The notes below the pieces were generated by a model. It searched no databases, was not told the DNA's origin, and worked only from the letters and a program-made list of their open reading frames with translations. Positions 27,159-36,801 of a DNA stretch of 64,000 nt are shown piece after piece. The translations under genes and the position numbers were made by a program. This stretch comes from Chlorobium sp. (GTDB taxonomy: Bacteria > Bacteroidota > Chlorobiia > Chlorobiales > Chlorobiaceae). The stretch's first letter is position 1; the number at the start of each line of letters is the position of its first letter. The stretch is taken from the NCBI GenBank assembly GCA_005843825.1, contig SZXX01000030.1, positions 46,917-110,916 of the forward strand. The letters are read 5' to 3'.

Positions 27159-27838
27159 ATGAATACATAGAGAGTTGTCTCGTTGCACACTATCCGTTTT
27201 TTACGGATGATGCTGCTGTTGCCGATGTGATTGCCTCTATGCAGGAGGGAGGTCTTGCATGCGTCCCTGTAGTGCATGATGGGAAATTTCTTTCAATGGT
27301 GACTTTACTCGACCTTTTACCGGTTCTGCAGTCCAGAAAAAAGGGCAGTCAGAGCCTGAGGGATCTAAAGCTTGAGCAGTCGGGCAGTATCGGAGGCAAT
27401 GAGCATCTTTTTGATGTTTTTTCAAGGATCGGTTCTTTTCCCGGGAGCCTCATCCCTGTTTCGGATGCAGAGGGGCTCTATCTTGGTGTTATTCAAAAAG
27501 GGACTGTGCTTGAAAAAATAGCCAATGTTTTCCATTTGGGAGATGTTGGAATGACCCTTGAGCTGAATATACCTGCATTTGAGCTGAAGCTCTCGGAGGT
27601 TATTGCCACCCTTGAAAAAAACGATGCGACGGTGCTGAGTTTCGGCATGTATCCTTCGACTGCTGAGGGTGATGGAATGGTTGTATCCTTCAGGGTTCAG
27701 ACCCATGATCTCTTTCGGCTTGTGAAAAATCTTGAAAAATACGGCTATTCGATTCGCTATACTTCAGCTTTCTTTACAGAGAGAGATGATGAACTCAGAG
27801 AGAAGGCTCTTGAGTTTATTCATTTTATGGATATGTAG
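27149..27838 (+). CDS. CBS-domain protein with C-terminal ACT-like region
   Basis: A 229-residue protein. Residues 1-125 form a CBS pair: DAAVADVIASMQEGGLACVPVVHDGKFLSMVTLLDLL and then SRIGSFPGSLIPVSDAEGLYLGVIQKGTVLEKI. The C-terminal 80 residues (ELKLSEVIATLEKNDATVLSFGMYP...MVVSFRVQTHDLFRLVKNLEKYGYSI) look like an ACT-type regulatory fold. This layout is that of small AcuB-like adenosyl-ligand sensors. It overlaps the 3' end of rpiB by 10 nt, so translation is likely coupled. What it regulates cannot be read from the sequence. Confidence 0.85.
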   Translation: MLLNEYIESCLVAHYPFFTDDAAVADVIASMQEGGLACVPVVHDGKFLSMVTLLDLLPVLQSRKKGSQSLRDLKLEQSGSIGGNEHLFDVFSRIGSFPGSLIPVSDAEGLYLGVIQKGTVLEKIANVFHLGDVGMTLELNIPAFELKLSEVIATLEKNDATVLSFGMYPSTAEGDGMVVSFRVQTHDLFRLVKNLEKYGYSIRYTSAFFTERDDELREKALEFIHFMDM

Positions 27839-27890
27839 AGCGCCGAACGCCTGCCAGGGAACAGTAACATTTCCTTAACGTTGGAATCCA

Positions 27891-29117
27891 ATGTCAATAG
27901 AGAACTTTACCGCGCTTGCCGCACGGATCCGGCAGAGTGCAGCAGAGATTTATCCTGAAATTATAGCCTTACGCAGGGATATTCATCTTCATCCTGAACT
28001 CTCTTTTGAAGAGGTAAGGACTACAGCGCTTATAACGGACTATCTTCTTGGTCTCGGTATAACCCCTGAGCCGCCTTTGCTTAAGACTGGAGTTGTGGCT
28101 CTTATCAAGGGTGGAGGTTCATCGTCCGAGGGCCATCTTATTGCGTTACGGGCGGATATTGATGCGCTGCCGCTTAATGAAGAGAACTTGCACGATTTCT
28201 GCTCGCTTGAAACTGGAAAAATGCATGCATGCGGTCATGATATGCATACGGCAATGCTTCTGGGCGCAGCTAAAATCCTTGCCGGAATGAAGGATGAGCT
28301 TGAGGGTGATGTGCTTCTGATTTTTCAGCCCGGCGAAGAAAAAACTCCCGGTGGAGCAAAACCTTTGCTTGATGCAGGTCTTTTCGAGCGATTCAATCCG
28401 GCGGTTATTATCGGACAGCACTGTTTCCCAAATGTTGCAACAGGAAAAGTTGCCCTGTGCAAAGGGAGTTTTATGGCTGCTACCGATGAGCTCTATTTTA
28501 CGATAACAGGGCAGGGTGGCCATGCTTCGGCTCCTCATAAAGCAGCTGATCCGGTGCTCGCTGCAGCTCATATCATTACAGCGGCCCAGCATCTTGTCAG
28601 CAGGGTTGTTCCGCCTCATCAGCCTGCGGTCGTCTCCATTGCATCAATTCATGGCGGCAATGCTCCTAATGTCATTCCGAGGCAGGTGACCATGTCCGGC
28701 ACGATGAGAACCATGAATGAGGAGTTGCGAGCCTTGCTTCAGGAGCGGCTCCGCAAGACGGTTACGCATGTTGCTGAAGGACTTGGCGTCGAGGGGGAAG
28801 TTGAAATCAGGAAAGGTTATCCGGTACTGTTTAACGATCCGGCTGTGACTGAACATGCGGCAATTGTGTGCAGTGAGTATCTTGGCAGCGACAATGTGCT
28901 TGAAAGTGAGCCGATCATGACGGCTGAGGATTTTGCATACTTTCTCCAGGAGCGTCCCGGTACATTCTGGCAGATTGGCACTGGAACACCGCTTACTGAA
29001 AAAAGCAATACACTGCACTCTCCAACCTTCAATCCTGAGGAACGTGCCCTTGAAACCGGCAGTGGTCTGCTTGCTTTTGCGGCAGTCAGGTTTCTACGAA
29101 TATTCCAGCCCTCATAA
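27891..29117 (+). CDS. M20-family amidohydrolase (N-acyl-amino acid / hippurate hydrolase type)
   Basis: A 408-residue metallohydrolase of the M20D group that releases amino acids from N-acyl conjugates. Metal ligands are in ACGHDMHTAMLLGAA (His/Asp), FQPGEEKTPGGAKPLLDAG (Glu pair) and IGQHCFPN. The dimerisation lid starts at ELYFTITGQGGHASAPH, and the last ligand His is in LHSPTFNPEE. Similar proteins are annotated AmaA/HipO. It lies 52 nt after the CBS gene and ends at a strong terminator, so it closes the folate-ppk1-rpiB-CBS transcription unit or forms its own. Confidence 0.92.
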   Translation: MSIENFTALAARIRQSAAEIYPEIIALRRDIHLHPELSFEEVRTTALITDYLLGLGITPEPPLLKTGVVALIKGGGSSSEGHLIALRADIDALPLNEENLHDFCSLETGKMHACGHDMHTAMLLGAAKILAGMKDELEGDVLLIFQPGEEKTPGGAKPLLDAGLFERFNPAVIIGQHCFPNVATGKVALCKGSFMAATDELYFTITGQGGHASAPHKAADPVLAAAHIITAAQHLVSRVVPPHQPAVVSIASIHGGNAPNVIPRQVTMSGTMRTMNEELRALLQERLRKTVTHVAEGLGVEGEVEIRKGYPVLFNDPAVTEHAAIVCSEYLGSDNVLESEPIMTAEDFAYFLQERPGTFWQIGTGTPLTEKSNTLHSPTFNPEERALETGSGLLAFAAVRFLRIFQPS

Positions 29118-29143
29118 AAAAAGCGCCGTGCGGCGCTTTTTTT
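29116..29143. terminator. Bidirectional Rho-independent terminator
   Basis: AAAAAAAGCGCC-GTGC-GGCGCTTTTTTT is a perfect 12-bp stem with a tetraloop, carrying A and T tracts that serve both strands. It separates the convergent M20 hydrolase and fba genes. Confidence 0.95.
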
Positions 29144-29171
29144 ACTTAAGAGTGTTTCTTTCTGCCCTCAA

Positions 29172-30146
29172 TTATGCTTTTCCGTTGGAGCCAAGGACGT
29201 TGTTGATTTTGTGGACATAGAGCTTTTTGAGAGCATCCCGTGCAGGTCCAAGATATTTTCTTGGATCGAACTCTTCCGGTTTTTCATCAAGCACTTTACG
29301 GACAGCAGCAGTCATCGCCAGACGACCATCAGAATCAATATTGATTTTACAGACAGCTGACTTGGCTGCAAGGCGAAGCTGATCTTCGCTGATACCGATT
29401 GCATCTTTCAGTTTTCCGCCGTGTTCATTGATGATTTTTATCAGTTCCTGTGGAACCGAAGAGGCACCATGCAGAACGATAGGGAAACCGGGGATACGCT
29501 TTTCGATTTCATGAAGGATATCAAGGCGGATTTTGGGATCTTCACCCGGCTTGAATTTGAATGCGCCGTGTGATGTGCCGATAGAAATTGCAAGACTGTC
29601 TACACCGGTTTTTGCAACAAAGTCTTCAACTTCTTCCGGCTGAGTATAGGTGTGGTGTGCGGCAGAAACATCATCTTCAATACCGGCAAGCACTCCAAGT
29701 TCTCCCTCTACAGTCACATCAAATTGATGGGCATAAGCGACAACTTTTTTGGTCAATTCGACGTTCTCTTCATAAGGGAGATGTGAACCATCAATCATGA
29801 CCGAAGAAAACCCGGACTCGATACAGTCTTTGCAGAGTTCAAAGCTGTCTCCATGATCGAGATGGAGAACTATCGGGACAGGTGTTCCGAGTTCGGCGGC
29901 ATAAGCAACAGCGCCTTGAGCAAGGTACCTTAGAAGGGTTTCGTTCGCATAGCTTCTGGCACCCTTCGATACTTGAAGAATAACAGGAGATTTGGTTTCG
30001 GCACATGCAAGTATAATGGCTTGCATCTGCTCAAGATTGTTGAAGTTATATGCTGGAATCGCATAACCCCCGGTGACTGCTTTGTTAAAAAGTTCTCTGC
30101 TGTTACAAAGGCCTAGTTCTTTGTAACTGATATTTTTCTTTTCCAT
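29172..30146 (-). CDS. fba: Fructose-1,6-bisphosphate aldolase, class II
   Basis: Zinc-dependent aldolase of gluconeogenesis/glycolysis, needed in a green sulfur bacterium to build hexose from fixed carbon. In the 324 residues the zinc and catalytic residues are visible: VLHLDHGDSFELC (catalytic Asp and zinc His), VEGELGVLAG (Glu), DSLAISIGTSHGAFK (His), and FPIVLHGASSVP (third zinc His, phosphate binding). AAGGAGAG lies nine bases before the ATG. It is monocistronic between a bidirectional terminator and a divergent protease gene. The 30147-30308 gap upstream should contain both promoters; no further gene is seen there. Confidence 0.95.
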   Translation of the reverse strand: MEKKNISYKELGLCNSRELFNKAVTGGYAIPAYNFNNLEQMQAIILACAETKSPVILQVSKGARSYANETLLRYLAQGAVAYAAELGTPVPIVLHLDHGDSFELCKDCIESGFSSVMIDGSHLPYEENVELTKKVVAYAHQFDVTVEGELGVLAGIEDDVSAAHHTYTQPEEVEDFVAKTGVDSLAISIGTSHGAFKFKPGEDPKIRLDILHEIEKRIPGFPIVLHGASSVPQELIKIINEHGGKLKDAIGISEDQLRLAAKSAVCKINIDSDGRLAMTAAVRKVLDEKPEEFDPRKYLGPARDALKKLYVHKINNVLGSNGKA

Positions 30147-30308
30147 TGAAAAGCTCTCCTTTTATTATTATTATGTGCCGTATTTTTTACTCAGGATACC
30201 AGCCCGTAACTGAATACCTTACGTCCTCAAATATAGGTATAATAATTATTTTCTCATTTATAATTTGCTTTGAAGCTGTTGCCAAACCTTTGACCATCAT
30301 ATAAAGAA

Positions 30309-32378
30309 ATGTTTAGAAAAAGTCTGCTTCTCACCATTGTTTTCCTGGGAAGTACTGAGTGTCTGATTGCTGCAAATGCTGTTAAATCTGCGCCTGCTGA
30401 AGCAGTTGTTTTATTTAAACCTACCGAGGCAGAGGAAGAGGCCGGCAAATATATCACTCAAAACCTTTTACTGAACCATTTCAGAAAAGTATCGGTCAAT
30501 GACTCTCTTTCACAACAGATATTTAATCGTTACCTCGATAATCTTGATGGCACAAAAAGCTACTTTGTGGCAAGCGAGGTGGAAAGCCTCAGAAAGATTT
30601 TTGTAACCAGGATTGATAAGGAATTTCTTGCAGGAAAAGCAAATTCCGGTTTCGGCATCTACAACTTTTTTCTTAAAAGAGCGAAGGAGAAGATGCGGTT
30701 TATGAGGGCTGCTGCGGATACCATTCATTTCAACTTTTCAATACCTGAAACCATTGACCTCGACCGTAAAGCTGATCCGTGGCCTGCTGACCGCCGCCAG
30801 CTTTATGATCTTTGGAAAAGAGAGTTGAAATATCAGTGGCTTAATCTTAAATATTCAGGCGAAAGCAGCACGACTGTTCGGGGAGCGCTGGAAAAAACGT
30901 TCACAAACCGCCTCAACCTTCTGAACCACCAGAAACCTGATGATGCTTTTCAGGCATACATTTCGGCGGTGACAACCTCCTTTGATCCGCATACGAGCTA
31001 TTTTTCTCCTGACGAGTTTGAAAACTTTCAGATCGACATGAGCCGCTCTCTTGAGGGAATAGGGGCTAAACTGCAGACCGAAAGCGAGTATACCCTTATC
31101 AATGAGGTTATTCCGGGAGGGCCGGTTTTTAAAACCAATCTTTTGAAAAAAGGGGATAAAATTATTGGCGTCGGTCAGGGGCCGACCGGTGAAATAGTTG
31201 ATGTGCTTGGCTGGAGAATCAATGATGTTGTTAAACTCATCCGTGGAAAGAAAGGCACCATTGTTCGTCTTAAGATTCTTCCTGCAAGTCAGGCAGGTCG
31301 TGGACCGGCAAAAATAGTGCAGATCTTGCGGGACAAGGTTGATCTTGAGGAGCAGGCCGCCAAAAAAAGCATCATTCAGGAGGGTGGCAGAAAAATCGGC
31401 GTTATTACCATACCATCGTTTTACCTTGATTTTGAAGCCCAGCAAAGGAATGTCGCTAATTATAACAGCACCAGTCGTGATGTGGCCCGTATTCTGAATG
31501 AACTCAATGCCGAACATGTTGACGGTGTTGTGATTGATCTTCGTGATAATGGAGGCGGTTCGCTTGAAGAGGCTGTTAATGTTACAGGACTCTTTATTAC
31601 ATCAGGGCCTGTAGTGCAGGTCAGTAATGCTACGGGCGGTAAAATGGTGCTCAGGGATGAAGATCGTCGCATACTTTATAATGGACCTCTTGCACTCCTT
31701 GTCAACCGCTACAGCGCTTCAGCGTCTGAAATTTTTGCTGCGGCAATTCAGGATTATGGACGGGGGATTATTGTCGGAGAGAGAACATTTGGAAAGGGGA
31801 CGGTGCAAAGTCTTGTCAAACTGACAAGGCCGTTTACTTTTTTTGGAAAGAAGCCTGAACTTGGAGAGCTGAAGCTGACTATTGCAAAGTTCTACAGGAT
31901 TTCCGGAGGCAGCACCCAGCATAAAGGAGTAGTGCCTGATATTGCCATGCCGTCTTTGATTGATACCACTACTATCGGAGAAGATACCTATACAAGCAGT
32001 CTTCCCTGGAGCACTATTTCAAAGGCATTTTACCGGCCTACTGCAGAGGTCAATCAGGAAGAAATTGGTATGCTGAAGAAAAAATTTCAGGAACGCTCAT
32101 TGAAAAGTCATCAATACCAGGCTTATTTACATGATGTGAATGTTCTTAACCAGATCAGGAAGAAAAAAATGACATCACTTCAGGATGTAGCCTTCAAATC
32201 GGAAATAGATACGATCAAACAGATCGAAAAACAGTGGGCACAGGCTCCCGATTCAGTTAAAAGTCTGAACAAGGATATTCTGATCAACCAGTCAGCGGCG
32301 ATTGTTTCTGATATGGCAGAGCTTAAGTCTATAGAACGTCACACTGTCGTCAGGACATCGTCACCCGTGTTGAATTAA
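30309..32378 (+). CDS. Carboxy-terminal (tail-specific) processing protease
   Basis: A periplasmic S41A serine protease of the Prc/Tsp type, 689 residues like E. coli Prc. An N-terminal signal sequence ([23 protein letters not shown]) is followed by a helical region. A PDZ domain follows (about 225-320, [26 protein letters not shown]), then the catalytic core [17 protein letters not shown], with nucleophile Ser in [17 protein letters not shown] and Lys in [13 protein letters not shown]-terminal Prc extension follows. It degrades or trims envelope proteins. It overlaps the 3' end of convergent argH by 4 nt. Confidence 0.94.
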   Translation: MFRKSLLLTIVFLGSTECLIAANAVKSAPAEAVVLFKPTEAEEEAGKYITQNLLLNHFRKVSVNDSLSQQIFNRYLDNLDGTKSYFVASEVESLRKIFVTRIDKEFLAGKANSGFGIYNFFLKRAKEKMRFMRAAADTIHFNFSIPETIDLDRKADPWPADRRQLYDLWKRELKYQWLNLKYSGESSTTVRGALEKTFTNRLNLLNHQKPDDAFQAYISAVTTSFDPHTSYFSPDEFENFQIDMSRSLEGIGAKLQTESEYTLINEVIPGGPVFKTNLLKKGDKIIGVGQGPTGEIVDVLGWRINDVVKLIRGKKGTIVRLKILPASQAGRGPAKIVQILRDKVDLEEQAAKKSIIQEGGRKIGVITIPSFYLDFEAQQRNVANYNSTSRDVARILNELNAEHVDGVVIDLRDNGGGSLEEAVNVTGLFITSGPVVQVSNATGGKMVLRDEDRRILYNGPLALLVNRYSASASEIFAAAIQDYGRGIIVGERTFGKGTVQSLVKLTRPFTFFGKKPELGELKLTIAKFYRISGGSTQHKGVVPDIAMPSLIDTTTIGEDTYTSSLPWSTISKAFYRPTAEVNQEEIGMLKKKFQERSLKSHQYQAYLHDVNVLNQIRKKKMTSLQDVAFKSEIDTIKQIEKQWAQAPDSVKSLNKDILINQSAAIVSDMAELKSIERHTVVRTSSPVLN

Positions 32379-33757
32379 AGCTGCTTTCTGGCCTCTTCGA
32401 TCTGGTATGCAACCGAGTCAAATGAACAGCTGCCGTGAGTCTTTTTTGAATTCACGCTGCTGTCCGGCTTGAGATAGTCGTAGATGTCCTTTCCGATAAC
32501 GTCTGAAAACTCCCTGAACTTCTCCACAGGAATGTTCGGCAGTGTAACCTCCGAAGCAATGCTCCAGGTGACAATTTTGCCTGTAATGCGGTGAGCATCG
32601 CGGAAAGGGATCTGTTTGCCGACAAGATATTCAGCTATTTCAGTAGCAAGGCTGAGATCCTCTGCAGTCAGTTTAGCAAGTCGTTCCTCTCTCAGCGTCG
32701 TATGTTCCAGCAGTTTGGCAAATATTGTAACACTGGACACGGCGGTTTCAGCGCTGTCGAAGAGTGGCGGTTTATCTTCCTGCATATCGCGGTTGTAGGA
32801 GAGCGGAAGGCCTTTCATGATGGTGAGCATCGAAACCAGGTTTCCGTACACCCGTCCTGTTTTACCCCTTACAAGCTCTGCAATATCGGCATTCTTTTTT
32901 TGCGGCATGATGGACGATCCTGTAGCGAATGCATCACTGATGTTCAGGTAGCCGAATTCGTAGGAGCTCCAGAGGATGAGATCCTCGGCAAAGCGCGAGA
33001 GATGCATCATGATCATGGAGCAGTCGGAGATAAATTCAATCACGATATCGCGGTCGCTCACAGCATCAATACTGTTTGAAAAAAGATCATCGAAACCAAG
33101 CAGTACGGCGGTTCTCTCGGCATTGAGCGGAAGAGTGCTGCCTGCAAATGCTGCTGCTCCAAGCGGAGAGATATTCACCCGTTTCAAGAGGTCGGCGAGG
33201 CGCTGACGGTCACGCAGAAACATGTTGAAATAGGCAAGGTAGTAGTGGCCGGCGGATATTGGCTGGGCACGCTGCAGGTGGGTATAGCCAAAGATGATGG
33301 TCTGGCGGTATGTTTCTGCTTTTTCAACAAGCACCTTCAAAAGGGTTCCAAGCGCTTCCTGGAGTTCGCCAATCTGGCGGCGCATATAGAGGCGGGTATC
33401 GGTAGCAACCTGATCGTTTCGGCTCCTGCCGGAATGAAGCTTGCCGGCTGCGGCTCCTATTTTTTCCTTAAGCCGGTTTTCAATAACCGTATGGATATCC
33501 TCATCTTCCCAGTGCGGTACAAGTTTACCGCTGGTGAGTTCCTCCTCAATTTCACGCAGTCCGTCAATGATCTGGCGAGCCTCATCGTTGCTGACAATGT
33601 TTTCTTCAGCAAGCATTGTGACGTGGGCTATTGAGCCTTGTATATCCTCGCGATAGAGTTTTTTATCGACATGAACCGAAGAAGAATAGAACAGTGCATC
33701 CTGATCAAAAGGCTCTGAAAAGCGGCTCTGCCAGAGCAGTTCTTTTTTCTTGGTCAT
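32375..33757 (-). CDS. argH: Argininosuccinate lyase
   Basis: The last step of arginine synthesis, argininosuccinate to arginine and fumarate. Family signatures are [14 protein letters not shown], the TVIENRL region, [29 protein letters not shown] and the fumarase/lyase signature [20 protein letters not shown]. The track start at 33856 adds 33 non-conserved residues; the ATG at 33757 ([13 protein letters not shown]) matches the usual N-terminus. It lies apart from the argCJBFRG operon, about 14 kb away. I see no ARG box in the 256-nt gap (33758-34013) upstream, so its control may differ. Confidence 0.95.
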   Translation of the reverse strand: MTKKKELLWQSRFSEPFDQDALFYSSSVHVDKKLYREDIQGSIAHVTMLAEENIVSNDEARQIIDGLREIEEELTSGKLVPHWEDEDIHTVIENRLKEKIGAAAGKLHSGRSRNDQVATDTRLYMRRQIGELQEALGTLLKVLVEKAETYRQTIIFGYTHLQRAQPISAGHYYLAYFNMFLRDRQRLADLLKRVNISPLGAAAFAGSTLPLNAERTAVLLGFDDLFSNSIDAVSDRDIVIEFISDCSMIMMHLSRFAEDLILWSSYEFGYLNISDAFATGSSIMPQKKNADIAELVRGKTGRVYGNLVSMLTIMKGLPLSYNRDMQEDKPPLFDSAETAVSSVTIFAKLLEHTTLREERLAKLTAEDLSLATEIAEYLVGKQIPFRDAHRITGKIVTWSIASEVTLPNIPVEKFREFSDVIGKDIYDYLKPDSSVNSKKTHGSCSFDSVAYQIEEARKQL

Positions 33758-34013
33758 AAGAGGTAGTGGTTGTTGAGCGTATTGGTGTAATGAAACTTGC
33801 AGGAAAATAATAAAATCAAAGAGAAAAAGAGGCCTCCTGGTGGTGATGAAGAGCAATATTCTTCAAGATGCCGGCCAGGAAGAGCAAGAAAGGTATTGCT
33901 TTATATCTGGCTGACAATGAAAAAGGGAATTCGTTGAACTGATTTTTTAAGAATGGTGTTCAACAAGTACAATGAGTCGATCCGAAACAAACCATAGAAG
34001 GACAATTTCATAC

Positions 34014-34712
34014 ATGATAACCATTCGAAAATCTTCAGAGCGTGGACACTTTGACCATGGCTGGCTCAATACATACCATACGTTTTCTTTTGCCGGTTAT
34101 TACGACGAGAAATATGTGAGTTTTGGAGCATTAAGGGTTATTAACGAGGATCGGGTTCAACCGGGCCAAGGGTTTTCAACCCATCCTCATCACGACATGG
34201 AGATCATCACCTGCGTCATGGAAGGTGCTCTTGCTCATAAGGACAGCATGGGTAATAGTTCGGTCATCCGTGCAGGCGAGGTACAGCGGATGACTGCCGG
34301 TACAGGAATAACGCATAGCGAATTCAACAACTCATCAACCGGGTTGGTTCACTTTTTCCAGATATGGATTGTTCCGGAAGAAGCCGGACTGACTCCGGCC
34401 TATGAGCAGGTATTATTTACTCCTGAAGAGAACAGAGGGGTTCTATGTCTCATTGCTTCCCGTGATGGTCGTAACGGCTCCTTAACCATCCATAGAGATA
34501 TCAGCCTTTACTCTGCCGTGCTTGCTCCTGATCAGGAGATTATTTACAATATTGCACCAGAACGCAGTGTGTGGCTGCAGGTTGTTCGAGGCAGGTTATT
34601 ATTAAATGACTATTTACTCGATGAGGGTGATGGTGCTGCCGTAACTGATGAAGAGCTGCTCAGTATCAGTGCAGAAGAGAGTGCAGAAATTCTGCTTTTC
34701 GATCTCGACTGA
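34014..34712 (+). CDS. Pirin-family bicupin protein
   Basis: A two-cupin protein of 232 residues from the preferred ATG at 34014, which has AGAAGGA 11 nt upstream; the track start at 33972 adds 14 unconvincing residues. The N-terminal cupin has GHFDHGWLNTYHTFSF, FSTHPHHDMEIITCVMEGAL (metal-binding His/His/Glu) and GTGITHSEFN. The C-terminal cupin is less conserved. YhhW/pirin members bind Fe and some show quercetin 2,3-dioxygenase activity; the physiological role in bacteria is mostly unknown. It is convergent with the YjdM gene. Confidence 0.9.
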   Translation: MITIRKSSERGHFDHGWLNTYHTFSFAGYYDEKYVSFGALRVINEDRVQPGQGFSTHPHHDMEIITCVMEGALAHKDSMGNSSVIRAGEVQRMTAGTGITHSEFNNSSTGLVHFFQIWIVPEEAGLTPAYEQVLFTPEENRGVLCLIASRDGRNGSLTIHRDISLYSAVLAPDQEIIYNIAPERSVWLQVVRGRLLLNDYLLDEGDGAAVTDEELLSISAEESAEILLFDLD

Positions 34713-34725
34713 TCCGAATGCGTTT

Positions 34726-35064
34726 TCAGGCTTTCTTGACGAATTCCGACTTCAATTCCATAGATCCGAAACCCTCGATTTTGCAATCGATGTCATGGTC
34801 GCCGTCGATGAGACGGATGTTCCTTACCTTCGTGCCGCCCTTCAGAACCGATGACGCTCCCTTGACCTTGAGGTCCTTGATCACCGTCACGGTATCGCCA
34901 TCCTGCAATATATTGCCATGCGCATCCTTCCAGACGCGTTTTTTTTCTAACTCAGGTTCTGCAGCGCTGCTCCATTCGTAGGCACACTCAGGGCATGTCA
35001 GGAGCGTGCCGACTTCGTAAGTGTATTCCGAGTTGCATTTCGGGCAGTTTGGCAAGGTGCTCAT
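34726..35064 (-). CDS. YjdM/PhnA-type zinc-ribbon protein
   Basis: A 112-residue protein with an N-terminal zinc ribbon ([13 protein letters not shown] and [10 protein letters not shown], two CxxC knuckles) and a C-terminal SH3-like PhnA domain ([26 protein letters not shown], then [18 protein letters not shown]). The family was once thought to be part of alkylphosphonate use, but no phn genes lie nearby and its function is unknown. It is monocistronic. The 35065-35361 gap upstream of the next gene is AT-rich with no gene that I recognise. Confidence 0.92.
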   Translation of the reverse strand: MSTLPNCPKCNSEYTYEVGTLLTCPECAYEWSSAAEPELEKKRVWKDAHGNILQDGDTVTVIKDLKVKGASSVLKGGTKVRNIRLIDGDHDIDCKIEGFGSMELKSEFVKKA

Positions 35065-35361
35065 GATTTTCCTTTTTCAAGATTTTTCGGGAAAGATTTT
35101 CGCGATAAAATAATGATTTACTGCAATGCTCCTACTAAAAAGATTCAGCGCATCCTTAACAAAGCAAGCTCTAATCTCAAATTAATGCGCAGGTTGCGCC
35201 TGCTCTGCCTGATAACCCTGAATAGCAGAAACCCGGTGGTGCACAATTCTTTATCTTTGAAATATATAATGCGTATAGTAGATTCAAGTATTGATTATGT
35301 ATTTAATATATGCCAGTGCCTATGTTCCTGTGAAGACCTGTCTATTTAATATCTAAATACG

Positions 35362-36117
35362 ATGAACATGAAAAAGATTACATCATTACTGGCTTTACTA
35401 TCTACCGGGCTTTTGATGTCAACTCCGGCATATGCCGTTGGGCATTACGTCAGTGGAAGCATCGGCATCCCTGCCTATCAGGATTTGAATTCAACCTACT
35501 CATTCTACGATTCTCCAACTGTTAATCTGGCTCGGGATACAAATATATCACTCAATTCCGGAGTGTTGCTCTTTGGTGCGCTCGGTATTGATTATGGAAC
35601 TATCCGTATTGAAGGCGAGCTGGGCTACCAGACATTCAGTTTTGACAAGATTAAGGTGCATTCAACAGGTATTGGCAATACACCTGCCAATATAGTTTCC
35701 CAATATGTTTATAACACCTCAGGGACAGCATTCAATGAAACATCAACATTCGGGTTAACAGGGAAAGGAAATGTCACTTCGCTTATGGCAAATGCTTACT
35801 ATGACATCCCTGTCGGAGGATGCATCAAGCCTTTTGTAACCGCTGGTGCCGGCGTGGCCCAGGTTCGCTATGTTGATTATAACACTAGTAGCCTTCCGAA
35901 TCCCGATTACAGTAACGTGTTAAACCGATATAGCGAGAACGCGACGGCGTTTGCCTATCAGCTTGGTGCTGGTATTGCAGTTCCAGTGAGCAGGAACGTG
36001 ACACTTGATGCCCGTTATCGCTACTTTACGACAGCTCGTTATAATATGCAGAGTTTTGGTGGAGATACTTCCTTGCAAAATCACCAGTTCCTTGTTAACG
36101 TGCGGGTCGGGATCTGA
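35362..36117 (+). CDS. Outer membrane beta-barrel protein (OmpA/Opa-like barrel), 251 aa
   Basis: A signal peptide is present (MNMKKITSLLALLSTGLLMSTPAYA, cleavage before VGHYV). The barrel contains strands such as YVSGSIGIPAYQDL, GALGIDYGTIRIEGELGYQ, SLMANAYYDIPVGGCIKPFVTAGAGVAQV, FAYQLGAGIAVPVSRNVTLDARYRYF and a closing QFLVNVRVGI. The pattern fits the OMP_b-brl small barrel family. No OmpA-type C-terminal domain follows. The partner or ligand is unknown. It is followed on the opposite strand by the Nif11 peptide gene. Confidence 0.82.
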   Translation: MNMKKITSLLALLSTGLLMSTPAYAVGHYVSGSIGIPAYQDLNSTYSFYDSPTVNLARDTNISLNSGVLLFGALGIDYGTIRIEGELGYQTFSFDKIKVHSTGIGNTPANIVSQYVYNTSGTAFNETSTFGLTGKGNVTSLMANAYYDIPVGGCIKPFVTAGAGVAQVRYVDYNTSSLPNPDYSNVLNRYSENATAFAYQLGAGIAVPVSRNVTLDARYRYFTTARYNMQSFGGDTSLQNHQFLVNVRVGI

Positions 36118-36250
36118 CGTAGATCGCTTTATAGCCAGACAATCAACAATGCTGAGGTGCTTGAACTGATAAGGCAATTGCCCTATTGGTAAAGTGTTTG
36201 TTTGGGGGAAAGGGGGAAACAGGGTGGAGGTATCGTGTAATCGGACTGGA

Positions 36251-36424
36251 CTACATGCTTATTGAGGATGACGCAGTTTCGAGCTCATCCGTTGTAAACT
36301 CGTATCCTTCTCGCTGGATAAAAGCCATCTTTGTCTCAGAATCCTCCATCCTAAGTACAGCTCCATTAAACTCTTCGTCATTCTTCATTCTTTCGAGGAA
36401 TGCCTTGGCGTGTTCCTGTGACAT
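36251..36424 (-). CDS. Nif11-domain small peptide, 57 aa (not in ORF track)
   Basis: The translation starts MSQEHAKAFLERMKNDEEF, continues with an ETKMAFIQREGYEFTTDELE stretch, and ends SSSISM. This is the Nif11 pattern (AFLExxxxDxEL...GYxFTxxEL). AAAGGA lies eight to nine bases before the ATG. At 57 residues it fell below the length cut of the supplied track. Nif11 peptides act as leader regions of ribosomally made, modified peptides or as small proteins near nitrogen-fixation genes. Here no Gly-Gly cleavage motif, Cys-rich core or modification enzyme is visible, so it is an orphan whose product, if modified, would need unlinked enzymes. Confidence 0.85.
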   Translation of the reverse strand: MSQEHAKAFLERMKNDEEFNGAVLRMEDSETKMAFIQREGYEFTTDELETASSSISM

Positions 36425-36801
36425 GGGTAGTTCCTTTGGTTATGTTAGGGTAATTGTGTCAATAAATTCTCTTGAGCTACTATAAAATTGAGTGAGTATA
36501 GCAATAAATTGCAGCATCGTCAACCTTATCTGCTTCAGCCAATTAAATAACTCACTTTTTATTCTGCCTTGAGGCGGCTTGTGTTGATAGGCCAACTGCC
36601 GGCCGGCACCATTTGCGGCGATGTTTATGGGCCGGATATCAAGGCAGGAGAAAATTGCCTGGCAGCAGGCGAGATGCATTACTATTTGGAAAATAATTAA
36701 TATATTAAAAGCTTAGATCAAGCATAGTTATGTATACCTCTGCCCCCCTTTAGGCTGGCATTTCATATGAATTGACTTAAATAAGCAATTTAACCACCCC
36801 C
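36425..36801. other. Intergenic region with no supported gene
   Basis: This 377-nt gap lies between the divergent Nif11 and kinase genes. It is AT-rich except for a GC-richer patch at about 36570-36680. That patch holds a short plus-strand frame (36581-36700, translating LPAGTICGDVYGPDIKAG within 39 codons) and an antisense frame in the track. Neither has a ribosome binding site or recognisable domain. Promoters for the flanking genes are presumably here. Confidence 0.5.

Noticed and set aside
36569-36700. GC-rich patch with a 39-codon frame containing AGTICGDVYGPDIKAG, and an antisense 79-aa ORF
   Set aside because: No ribosome site, no recognised family and too short; it looks protein-like but I cannot support a call.
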